Assembly: GCA_027005175.1 (NCBI GenBank)
Contig: JALTMC010000050.1
Coordinates: 1 to 8,271, forward strand
Direction of reading: 5' to 3'
Length of the DNA stretch: 8,271 bases
From: Myxococcales bacterium
Lineage (GTDB): Bacteria; Myxococcota_C; UBA6777
Below the pieces are notes generated by a model. That model worked only from the letters and a program-made list of their open reading frames with translations, had not been told where the DNA came from and ran no database searches. Both the position numbers and the translations under genes were made by a program. This document shows positions 1-6,146 of the stretch, piece after piece (the stretch's first letter is position 1; each line of letters begins with the position of its first letter).

Positions 1-1
1 C

Positions 2-1186
2 CTCAACGGTCAGACCGATACCTCTGAACTTATCGCCCGATTCGTACCAGACAAAGACGGAACAAAACCGCGACAGCCCCTCACCACAGACGCTCTGGCT
101 CAACGTGATGAGGGAGAAGTTTTCGGTGGACCTGAGAGCGACAACAACTCACGCTCTCCCTGGCGTTGGCAAGACGGTCTGATTGTCCAGGCCATGCGAC
201 AAGGTTGGTGGGTTTTGCTCGACGAGGTAAACCTCGCAGAGCCTCAAATCCTCGAACGCCTCAATTCTGTATTGGAACAAACTCCCTCCTTGATCCTTAC
301 AGAGTTCGACAACGCTGTGATTGGACCTGGTGGAGAGCCCGTTCATCCCGACTTTCGCTTGTTTGCCACAATGAACCCCGCTGAATACGAGGGCCGCTCT
401 ACGCTCAGCCCCGCTTATCGCGACCGCTGGCGTGCCTACCGTTTTGTGCCACCGCCGGGCGAAACAGAGTACCTGCAAATGCTCAGTTTGCTGATTTATG
501 GACAACAACCCAGGATCACAGTGATGGGTCAGTCTTTTCACGGCACAGAGGTCGCAGCACCTTATGGGATGCTCGCTGAAGTGCCGGTACTCAGTCCATT
601 TTTGGATGCACTGGCCCGCTTTCACGCCTCTTTGGAGCATGCGGTGAGACCACAAGGAGGTGGTGCACCTCGCCTTGGAAATCGCCGACGTGAACGATAC
701 ATCTTTACGCGACGTGGCTTGCTGAGTTTCATCGACTTCCTGGCCAACCTCCTCCCCAACACCCAGGATGACAGCACACGCCTTCTGCGTTTGGCATTGT
801 ATCGATACTATCTCGCTCGAATCGCCGACCCCAACGACCAGATGATCGTTATCCAATTGCTCGACGCTGTAGGCATTGGACCCAACCAATGGCTGCTCAA
901 TACAAGGAACTGCAATTTGGTCCTGGTGAATATAGGTTCGCAAGAGGAAGATGTTTTGGAGCAACTCATCGTTCTCACAAAGGGTGATATTCAGAAAGCA
1001 GAAGAATTACTTCAAGTCAACAGCACTATTTACACAGGTCTCACCCTTGAAGAGGCCCAACAGCGCAAACGCGAATGGGAGGCCATCGGAGCCACCCTCG
1101 AACTGAGAACCCAAACGGAAACCGACGACGGCGACGGTGACGGTGAGAGTCAAGAACCCCCACCCCATCCGGGCTTCGTCCTGTAG
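2..1186 (+). CDS. MoxR/CobS-like AAA+ ATPase with C-terminal L7/L12-like domain (5' partial)
   Basis: The reading frame is open from the left edge (frame starting at base 2), so the start and the Walker A loop lie outside the window. What remains fits an AAA_5 (dynein/midasin/MoxR-type) ATPase. A QTDTSELI segment near the edge matches the region after Walker A. Walker B is WWVLLDEVN (bases 209-235), sensor 1 is LFATMNPAEYEGR (359-397), and the arginine-finger stretch is LSPAYRDRWR. A sensor-2-like helix around YIFTRRGLL lies at about 701-727. These ATPases use ATP to remodel or insert metal into client complexes together with a VWA partner, and such a partner is encoded next. Bases about 917-1108 encode a stretch closely resembling the C-terminal domain of ribosomal protein L7/L12 (KAEELL, then LEEAQQRKREWEAIGATLEL), which is not part of ordinary MoxR proteins. 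An acidic DDGDGDGE tail follows. The stop TAG is at 1184-1186. Family assignment is firm; the client is unknown. Confidence 0.9.
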   Translation, partial: LNGQTDTSELIARFVPDKDGTKPRQPLTTDALAQRDEGEVFGGPESDNNSRSPWRWQDGLIVQAMRQGWWVLLDEVNLAEPQILERLNSVLEQTPSLILTEFDNAVIGPGGEPVHPDFRLFATMNPAEYEGRSTLSPAYRDRWRAYRFVPPPGETEYLQMLSLLIYGQQPRITVMGQSFHGTEVAAPYGMLAEVPVLSPFLDALARFHASLEHAVRPQGGGAPRLGNRRRERYIFTRRGLLSFIDFLANLLPNTQDDSTRLLRLALYRYYLARIADPNDQMIVIQLLDAVGIGPNQWLLNTRNCNLVLVNIGSQEEDVLEQLIVLTKGDIQKAEELLQVNSTIYTGLTLEEAQQRKREWEAIGATLELRTQTETDDGDGDGESQEPPPHPGFVL

Positions 1187-1228
1187 AGGACGCTGGCTCC
1201 GCGATCGGGAAGGGGCTTCCACGCCCGC

Positions 1229-1244
1229 AACCTAAGAGGTTTTT
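1229..1244 (+). terminator. weak terminator-like hairpin after the ATPase gene
   Basis: About 40 bases after the ATPase stop, AACCT (1229-1233) and AGGTT (1237-1241) can pair across a 3-nt loop, followed by a short T run. A second small stem, GGAAG/CTTCC, lies just upstream at about 1208-1220. Both stems have only 5 bp, so efficient termination is doubtful and read-through into the VWA gene is plausible. Confidence 0.2.
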
Positions 1245-1256
1245 ATCTGATGAGAA

Positions 1257-1302
1257 TGATGAGGCGGGCAACCCCCTCACAGACTGAAAGACCGCATCAT
1301 CA
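1257..1302 (+). other. imperfect hairpin in the ATPase-VWA gap
   Basis: TGATGAGGCGG (1257-1267) pairs with CCGCATCATCA (1292-1302) at 10 of 11 positions; the mismatch is G1263/A1296. The loop is 24 nt. No U-run follows the stem, so it is not a standard intrinsic terminator. It could be an mRNA processing or stability element between the two cistrons, or the 5' part of a structured leader for the VWA gene. The pairing was found by eye and no energy was computed. Confidence 0.4.
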
Positions 1303-1316
1303 CACCGATGTGTATC

Positions 1317-1348
1317 GTTCTTGTGATGCCCAAACATGTGGAGATTGA
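1317..1348 (+). repeat. 32-bp direct repeat, copy 1
   Basis: This copy runs from GTTCTTGTGATG to GGAGATTGA and matches 1389-1420 at 30 of 32 positions; the differences are at repeat positions 13 (C/T) and 17 (A/G). With the next 9 bases it can also fold: CAAACATGTG (1331-1340) pairs with CACGTGTTG (1349-1357) around the loop GAGATTGA, with one bulged A and one G-U pair. The downstream arm is not kept in copy 2. It lies in non-coding DNA between the ATPase and VWA genes. Function unknown; an operator pair, an RNA element or a remnant of local duplication are all possible. Confidence 0.75.
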
Positions 1349-1388
1349 CACGTGTTGTATGAGTACCAAGTAGCAGTATTCTGTGGTT

Positions 1389-1420
1389 GTTCTTGTGATG
1401 TCCAAGCATGTGGAGATTGA
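1389..1420 (+). repeat. 32-bp direct repeat, copy 2
   Basis: Second copy, exactly 72 bp downstream of the first (start to start) and ending 20 bp before the VWA gene's ATG, just upstream of its ribosome binding site. It matches copy 1 at 30 of 32 positions, but similarity stops sharply at the repeat end. Its position means any protein or RNA acting on the repeat would sit where it could affect translation start or promoter clearance of the VWA gene. Confidence 0.75.
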
Positions 1421-1428
1421 TATCGTGC

Positions 1429-1433
1429 AGGAG
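1429..1433 (+). promoter_or_regulatory. ribosome binding site of the VWA gene
   Basis: AGGAG lies 7 nt before the ATG at 1441. It supports that start over the in-frame ATG at 1459 (residue 7), which has no comparable site. Confidence 0.7.
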
Positions 1434-1440
1434 TTGACGA

Positions 1441-3297
1441 ATGCTAGTTGAAACTCACATGTCTCGACTCCAAGCGCTAGCCACAGGCCTGTGCTTGGAT
1501 ATCGGCATCAACGTTGAATTGTCTCAATCCTCTTGGGCCTACGATCCACTTCGCCGGGTCATTCTCGTTGCTCGTGATGACCTGAAAAAGCGTGGACCGG
1601 AATTCTGTGCGGGGATTTTAGCTCATGAAGTGGGACATTTCTTTATCAGTCGATATAATCTGTTTCGTATCGACTTTCCCAGCCTCCCTGCGCTTGGATA
1701 CCTACTCAATGGGATCGAAGATCCTCGCGTCAACACCTGGATTTCACAGCGCTACCCCGGCGTACAGGCTTGGATCGACATCGCCAACCGCGACAGCATC
1801 TCCGAGTGGGAGGAGCTGGATCAACGTCCAGCTTTTGTGTCCTTCTGCCTGGCTTGTGCAGGGGAGTATGCCTTCCACTGGAACCCCCTCCCCTCAACAA
1901 TACAGCTACCTCCACGTGTTCGCGAGACATTGGATGCCACCCGGGAAGCCCGACGAAAATACGCTCTCACACTCCCCCCAACCCACCTCTCTCCCGGCTC
2001 GTTTGACCCGCAGGTCAACACTTGGTTTCAGCGTTTTGTCATACCCCGCCTACAACTCTCATCGCGCTTGCTCTCTGTTCCTCGACGAGAGCAAGGCGTC
2101 TGTTTGTCGGCACTTCAAAGTATTGTTCTGGCGGAAGAAGAGATCTTACCTCTCGCTGCAAAACTGCTGGACGATGACCTTGATCGAATCCAGCAAATGC
2201 TAGAAAAGAACCCACAATCTGCAACAGATGCCAAAGAGGCACTGAACAAAGACGACCAAAAAGAACTCCATCGCATCCTACGAGAGTCATTGAAAGAGAA
2301 GCTCCCGAGTGAGCGAGAGCCATCGCGATCCACGCTGCCTCTTCGCATCTTCGATCGCTGGTTCCAAAACCAACGTAGCTCCACGCAACCCCTCATCTCA
2401 GCACGTGAAGCGGCTCTTCACCCATTGCCTTCCGATTTACCACGACAACCACACCGACGCCTCCCACGCCCAATGAGGTCACAGCAACGACATGTCGAGC
2501 TCCCCCCTCCCAAACAGAGGTATGACATCGCACTGCAAAAAGTGGCCCAGCAGATCGATCATCTGACCCGCACCTTCGAACAATTGCTTCGTCCCAGGCG
2601 ACGCCTAGGCAAACGCTCTGGGTATGCCACAGGGCAGATCGTCGATCTTCGACAGCTCATGGCATTCGAAGCCGATCCCCGTCAATACAACAGGATCTGG
2701 ACAAGAAAGACTGTTCCTGAACGAAGAATTACAGCCATCACCTTACTCATCGACCTATCGGGCTCCATGGAAGGGGAAAAATCAGAGGCAGCGTTGTGTG
2801 GAACAATCCTTCTTACCGAAACATTATCACGTATCCATGTTCCATTTTCAGTTCTAGGATTTCAAGATATCGTTCTGCCTTTTGTCGAATTTGGAGAAAC
2901 ACTCAGCCCCTATATTCGTCAAAAGATCGGTGAAATGCCCATGGAGATCTCTGGAAATCGACCCAACGGACACAACTGTCCGGAGCACAATGACGATGGC
3001 CCCTGCCTCCAACATGCCGCAGACCTGCTCCTTGAACAACCCGCTTATGAGCGCATCTTAATTGCTGTCAGTGACGGCTATCCAGAAGGCAAACACTCTT
3101 CTTCACAAGATCTGACAGATACGATCAGTCGTCTCACCAAACACTCCCCACCTATCACTCTCATCGGCGTTGGACTCGGACCAGACACCCAACATGTCAA
3201 AGAATTCTACCCGCAGTCGATCTCCGAAGTCCCTGTCTCTCAGTTTGCAGAGAAACTCGGAGAGCTACTCAGAAAAACCCTCGCTTACTCCAGATGA
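1441..3297 (+). CDS. CobT-like VWA-domain protein with N-terminal HExxH metallopeptidase-like motif
   Basis: A 618-residue protein, probably the adaptor and partner of the upstream AAA+ ATPase. In MoxR- and CobS-type machines the VWA protein links the ATPase ring to its client through a Mg2+-binding MIDAS site. The C-terminal VWA domain (about 430-615) carries MIDAS motif DLSGS (438-442), LGFQD, a CobT-like DDGPCLQHAADLL segment, and SDGYPEG (544-550). The N-terminal part has HEVGH (62-66), followed by NGIEDPR (90-96). The E93-D94-x-R96 pattern resembles the segment seen after the HExxH-like region in CobT/NorD-type proteins. H62, H66 and E93 could form a gluzincin-type zinc site, with E63 as the general base. 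The middle holds an acidic helical stretch (about 228-290) and a proline/arginine-rich linker (about 335-380). No signal peptide or TM segment is apparent, so it is likely cytoplasmic. The start is fixed by a good RBS. It is not a bona fide cobaltochelatase subunit as far as this window shows: there is no cobN. Peptidase activity is inferred from motif only. Confidence 0.88.
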   Translation: MLVETHMSRLQALATGLCLDIGINVELSQSSWAYDPLRRVILVARDDLKKRGPEFCAGILAHEVGHFFISRYNLFRIDFPSLPALGYLLNGIEDPRVNTWISQRYPGVQAWIDIANRDSISEWEELDQRPAFVSFCLACAGEYAFHWNPLPSTIQLPPRVRETLDATREARRKYALTLPPTHLSPGSFDPQVNTWFQRFVIPRLQLSSRLLSVPRREQGVCLSALQSIVLAEEEILPLAAKLLDDDLDRIQQMLEKNPQSATDAKEALNKDDQKELHRILRESLKEKLPSEREPSRSTLPLRIFDRWFQNQRSSTQPLISAREAALHPLPSDLPRQPHRRLPRPMRSQQRHVELPPPKQRYDIALQKVAQQIDHLTRTFEQLLRPRRRLGKRSGYATGQIVDLRQLMAFEADPRQYNRIWTRKTVPERRITAITLLIDLSGSMEGEKSEAALCGTILLTETLSRIHVPFSVLGFQDIVLPFVEFGETLSPYIRQKIGEMPMEISGNRPNGHNCPEHNDDGPCLQHAADLLLEQPAYERILIAVSDGYPEGKHSSSQDLTDTISRLTKHSPPITLIGVGLGPDTQHVKEFYPQSISEVPVSQFAEKLGELLRKTLAYSR

Positions 3298-3333
3298 TGT
3301 ACCGCTCTTCAACACCTGTGGACTTTGTATCAC

Positions 3334-3996
3334 TCACTTTTTGACTTTGGATAAAGCAGCGAGTCGTTTCTGCTTAAAATACGCTGCCCAAGGACCTTCG
3401 GGAAATCCGGTGATATGAAGTTCTTTGCCATCAAAGTGGATATCGATACTGTTGGGTTGAGTCCAGGCAGGATCATCAGGTTTGTATCGATCAGAGAAAA
3501 AGTGGATGCGCTGATTCGTAGAGCCAATCCATCGACGTTCGTTGGTGTGGAGTGATGCCATATAAGGGCCATCAACCAGGATGTCGATGGCAGAAAGCAA
3601 ACGTTCGGCCTCTTTGTCTTGTTGGGCCTGAATGTCCTCTAGCTGGTAGCCCGAAAAGACCATCACAGAGAGTCCATGTTGCTGGACCTGCTCCGCCAGG
3701 GAGGCCAGAGGCGCGGCCTGAGAAAAAGGCTCTCCCCCAAGACATGTGATGCCTTCGATATGGTGCTGTTTTTGGGATTTGAGGATGAGAGAGAGGACAT
3801 CGGAGACAGACAGCAAGTGACGAGGCGAGAAGGGAAACATCTCAGGGTTACAACACCTCTCGCAACGAATAGCACACCCCTGCACCCACAGGGCAAACCG
3901 ACGACCTGGGCCTTCGGCTGTCGTGATCGGAACCCAAACGGCAAGATTCAACTCCCCCTCTTGCACAACATGGATCGAAGAGGAGGTTTGACTCAT
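3334..3996 (-). CDS. NrdG-like radical SAM / 4Fe-4S single-cluster protein
   Basis: A 220-residue protein with the short-radical-SAM architecture of NrdG-type activases. The cluster motif is C41-x3-C45-x2-C48, preceded by RFALWVQGC. GGEPFSQA (87-94) is the SAM-contacting GGEP motif. ILVDGPYM and GSTNQRI later in the chain match conserved NrdG-family blocks. Such proteins bind a [4Fe-4S] cluster, cleave S-adenosylmethionine and generate a radical on a partner. No nrdD or other glycyl-radical enzyme is visible, and the protein is longer than typical NrdG (about 155 residues), so the partner is unknown. Its ATG overlaps the TGA of the upstream sensor gene (ATGA, 3993-3996), and the site before it is poor in Shine-Dalgarno character, which points to translational coupling. 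It converges on the VWA gene with a 36-bp gap and no clear terminator between them. Confidence 0.85.
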   Translation of the reverse strand: MSQTSSSIHVVQEGELNLAVWVPITTAEGPGRRFALWVQGCAIRCERCCNPEMFPFSPRHLLSVSDVLSLILKSQKQHHIEGITCLGGEPFSQAAPLASLAEQVQQHGLSVMVFSGYQLEDIQAQQDKEAERLLSAIDILVDGPYMASLHTNERRWIGSTNQRIHFFSDRYKPDDPAWTQPNSIDIHFDGKELHITGFPEGPWAAYFKQKRLAALSKVKK

Positions 3997-5852
3997 TCTT
4001 TGGGAATCAATTGTGGTTTTAAGATCACCTTGTTGTCTTTGACTGTCACATCAAACAAAACACCTCGACAATCATCAAACTGCTTCATACACTGCGCTGC
4101 ATTCTTGTGGAGTTTCTGTACAAATCGATCTTTTTTTAGCCGACTTACATCTTCCCCCAACTCCTCTTTTGCTGTGATATAGCGGATAAAGACCTCTTCA
4201 TAATGTGCATCGGGGTTGCTCAGCAACGACTCGATCCAATCGTTTGCGTTGTCTGCATCCATTCCCGCAGCGTCTTCTTCCTCTTCAACCTGGGCAACGG
4301 GCTCACTTGGTTGAGGAGCCTCTACCACCTCTTCAGGCACCTGAAAGGTCCCTGAGAGGATACGCTCATCCACACCAAGACCCTCAACATCCCAGTCGCC
4401 GCTTTGCTTTAGCTCGTTATAAGCTTCGTCGGGCTCCCCTCGTAGCTGTGCGTATAGTTTGTTCAGAGAACCGGCCAAGGCTCCAAGCAGCCAGGCAGAG
4501 TCGGGATTGAAGCTCACACGGAGATTCCCAGAATTGTAAGTCTCCAGAACACCATCCTCGATCGCCTCCAGGTCACGGCGAAAACGATTGATTCCAGGAA
4601 AGAGCAAGACCAAAGCCAAGAGGAAACTCAAGCCTCCGACAAGTCCACCCCAAAGAACATAGTTCTGAAACAATTCATAGATCGGCTTCATCGGTCGCAG
4701 AACCAAAAGACCCACAGAGGAGGTTCGCGAGAGTGGGCTCCGAACTGCAATAAAAGGATGGTCTTTTGTGAGTTCGAGAGACCATACCCCTTGACCCGCT
4801 TGGTCACCTTTCGACATCTGGGGTCTCTTCAAAGCAGAAATTAATTGGTCGCGCATCCGACCGTTGAGTGTTGCTCCATACACCTTTCCCTTCGACGACA
4901 CAAAAGCCATATCGGTCGCTGATGTCAGCTTCATGGAGAGAGCCAAGCGATCGTCGAGATGATAACCCAGCACAATCACACCCAGTTGTTTGGCACGCTT
5001 TCCAACAGCGACAGGCTTCTTTTTAACAGCAGACGTAGGAGTCGAACGAGAATCGGGAGCCCCTTGGGCCAGACGTGTACGGACCGCCGTTGCAGGCTTC
5101 AGCATACCTGTCTTCTTCTTCTTTTTGTGACGACGTCGCCTACGACGTCGCCTACGACGTCGGCGCCGGATGCATCCGCACCTTTTCTTCTTGGCATAGC
5201 GCAAGCACTTGCGATTTTTACGCCGTTTGATACAGGGACGCCAGCACGCATAGCGACGGTGAGAAGGACACTTTGGCTTCACTTTCTTGCCAACAGATTT
5301 TTTGAGTTTATTGTCTGTATCGGTCGCCACAGGCTTGGGCGTTGACAGTGATTGCTTCATCACAGGAATCGCGAGAAAGATCATAGGCTTCTTATTGAAC
5401 ATCACAAAGCCATGAGAAGCGGTCCCACGAAGGGCGATCGCCACGGGTTTGATCTTCTTCCAGTCAGCCTTCCAATTGGGGTCATCAGCCCGAACAAAAG
5501 CCTCACCTTTGAGATCCACAGCCGCGAGCAAAGAAGCTTGCTTTGAGGCATCATTCACTCGATGCATCACATTCAATTCATCATGCACACGATTGCGTCG
5601 TTTTTGTTTGTTTGTCTCTTCGAAGGCCGACAGCAACTTGGCTGCGTCCATAACGTGCCGACCCGCCAACCGTGTACGATTATAAGCAAACAGTTCAATG
5701 GCCGCATTTACCGTTTTGAGACGCTGTTGCATCTCGGGCTCCAGAACCTGCTCTTGGTAGTCCTTTACCCAATAACGATACAGCGTTACGGATGCTGCAG
5801 TCCCTATCAAGAAAGAAATAAAGAGCATCGTTAGAATTCTAATACGAGACAT
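3993..5852 (-). CDS. membrane sensor-like protein with MXAN_5187-type C-terminus and Arg/Cys-rich insert
   Basis: A 619-residue predicted inner-membrane protein. TM1 is about residues 5-26. TM2 is about 398-418 (LWGGLVGGLSFLLALVLLF), so 27-397 should be extracytoplasmic. That region reads like a Cache/CHASE-type sensor in two parts (about 30-165 and 288-395), with LGVIVLGYHLDDRLA resuming the fold. Between them is an insert. Residues 182-247 contain 39 Lys/Arg, no acidic residue, and six cysteines (195, 203, 207, 216, 225, 227), ending in 13 Arg, His and 5 Lys. After TM2 come a juxtamembrane segment, an acidic Pro/Glu linker (about 500-530) and a C-terminal domain (about 545-615) resembling the MXAN_5187 C-terminal family of myxobacteria, which is uncharacterised. 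I see no kinase, GGDEF or MCP domain. The start is supported by AGGGAG 7 nt upstream. It is first in a coupled unit with the radical SAM gene. Function unknown; sensing or a surface-interaction role is inferred from topology. Confidence 0.8.
   Translation of the reverse strand: MSRIRILTMLFISFLIGTAASVTLYRYWVKDYQEQVLEPEMQQRLKTVNAAIELFAYNRTRLAGRHVMDAAKLLSAFEETNKQKRRNRVHDELNVMHRVNDASKQASLLAAVDLKGEAFVRADDPNWKADWKKIKPVAIALRGTASHGFVMFNKKPMIFLAIPVMKQSLSTPKPVATDTDNKLKKSVGKKVKPKCPSHRRYACWRPCIKRRKNRKCLRYAKKKRCGCIRRRRRRRRRRRRRHKKKKKTGMLKPATAVRTRLAQGAPDSRSTPTSAVKKKPVAVGKRAKQLGVIVLGYHLDDRLALSMKLTSATDMAFVSSKGKVYGATLNGRMRDQLISALKRPQMSKGDQAGQGVWSLELTKDHPFIAVRSPLSRTSSVGLLVLRPMKPIYELFQNYVLWGGLVGGLSFLLALVLLFPGINRFRRDLEAIEDGVLETYNSGNLRVSFNPDSAWLLGALAGSLNKLYAQLRGEPDEAYNELKQSGDWDVEGLGVDERILSGTFQVPEEVVEAPQPSEPVAQVEEEEDAAGMDADNANDWIESLLSNPDAHYEEVFIRYITAKEELGEDVSRLKKDRFVQKLHKNAAQCMKQFDDCRGVLFDVTVKDNKVILKPQLIPKE
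5131..5163 (-). repeat. 12-bp tandem repeat encoding polyarginine
   Basis: The plus-strand unit CGACGTCGCCTA occurs twice in full (5131-5142, 5143-5154) and then partially (5155-5163). On the coding strand it gives four Arg codons per unit (CGA, CGT, CGT, AGG in rotation) within the 13-Arg run of the sensor gene. The unit contains the palindrome GACGTC. The perfect DNA-level repetition indicates recent expansion by slippage or unequal exchange, so the length may vary between strains. The adjacent TCTTCT tract (5111-5126) encodes the Lys run. Confidence 0.85.
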
Positions 5853-5859
5853 AGTACGG

Positions 5860-5865
5860 CTCCCT
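5860..5865 (-). promoter_or_regulatory. ribosome binding site of the sensor gene
   Basis: On the minus strand AGGGAG lies 7 nt before the ATG at 5852, supporting that start. Confidence 0.65.
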
Positions 5866-5894
5866 CGACATCACGCTTTGAAACTCATGTATGG

Positions 5895-5906
5895 AATCAA
5901 TTGATT
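5895..5906. promoter_or_regulatory. 12-bp perfect palindrome upstream of the sensor gene
   Basis: AATCAATTGATT is a perfect palindrome 43-54 bp before the sensor gene's start codon, with a second short palindrome TGATCA at 5912-5917. On the minus strand, -10-like hexamers TATGAT (5919-5914) and GATAAT (5909-5904) flank or overlap it, but neither has a good -35 at 16-18 bp. It could be an operator over a regulated promoter. The evidence is position and symmetry only. Confidence 0.3.
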
Positions 5907-6146
5907 ATCCTTGATCATAGGACTGATAGGCAGACCCATCAGAATTCGAAACTCGGAACTGTGGTTTTTTCCACCGTCTTCACACGTGTCAACACGCACG
6001 GTGTCTCTGTTACCATAGTTTATGCTTCAAACGCACCATAGCAGAAGGACAACCTCACACACAAGTTCCGAATGTACAGCCGAGAGAAGAAGCGGCTTCA
6101 AGAGAAGAACCCACCAACCCGGCACAAGATGTAACACCTTGGAATT
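5907..6146. other. non-coding remainder of the slipin-sensor gap
   Basis: This is the bulk of the 360-bp gap (5853-6212) between the slipin stop and the sensor start. I see no ORF with a ribosome binding site and family-like content on either strand, and no RNA gene. It holds a few short symmetric elements: AGCCG/CGGCT at 6078-6097, ACACGTGT at 5982-5989, and GTGG-T6-CCAC at 5961-5974. None has the form of an intrinsic terminator. The sensor gene's promoter probably lies here. Confidence 0.5.

Noticed and set aside
149-964. Long open frame on the minus strand antisense to the ATPase gene
   Set aside because: No family-like motifs, no RBS, and full overlap with a clearly coding AAA+ frame; it is a shadow of codon bias.
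1345-1350. TTGACA as a -35 promoter element for the VWA gene
   Set aside because: No acceptable -10 at 16-18 bp. The 11-mer TTGACACGTGT is also found on the minus strand at 5982-5992, but shared 11-mers are expected by chance in 8 kb.
1317-1420. Two 32-bp repeats as a possible mini CRISPR array
   Set aside because: Only two copies, a 40-bp unrelated interval, no cas genes, and no further copies in the window.
1326-1449. Short ORFs starting at the ATGs in each repeat copy (1326 and 1398), giving related peptides beginning M-P/S-K-H-V-E-I-D
   Set aside because: No ribosome binding site precedes either ATG and both are under 20 codons; the similarity follows from the DNA repeat itself.
1-3297. 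CobS/CobT subunits of aerobic cobaltochelatase
   Set aside because: No cobN or cobalamin genes are present, and the HExxH head and L7/L12-like tail do not fit those subunits; only the AAA/VWA architecture is shared.
3334-3996. Calling the radical SAM gene nrdG
   Set aside because: No nrdD nearby and the protein is clearly longer than canonical NrdG; family resemblance does not establish that role.
5112-5309. Arg/Lys/Cys-rich stretch as a frameshift or misread region
   Set aside because: The frame is open through it, and sensor-domain sequence in the same frame is recognisable on both sides, so a compensated frameshift is possible but not needed.
6024-6037. Sigma-54-like GG-N10-GC arrangement on the minus strand upstream of the sensor gene
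   Set aside because: Only the invariant GG and GC and a few other bases fit, and it lies about 170 bp from the start codon; insufficient to call.
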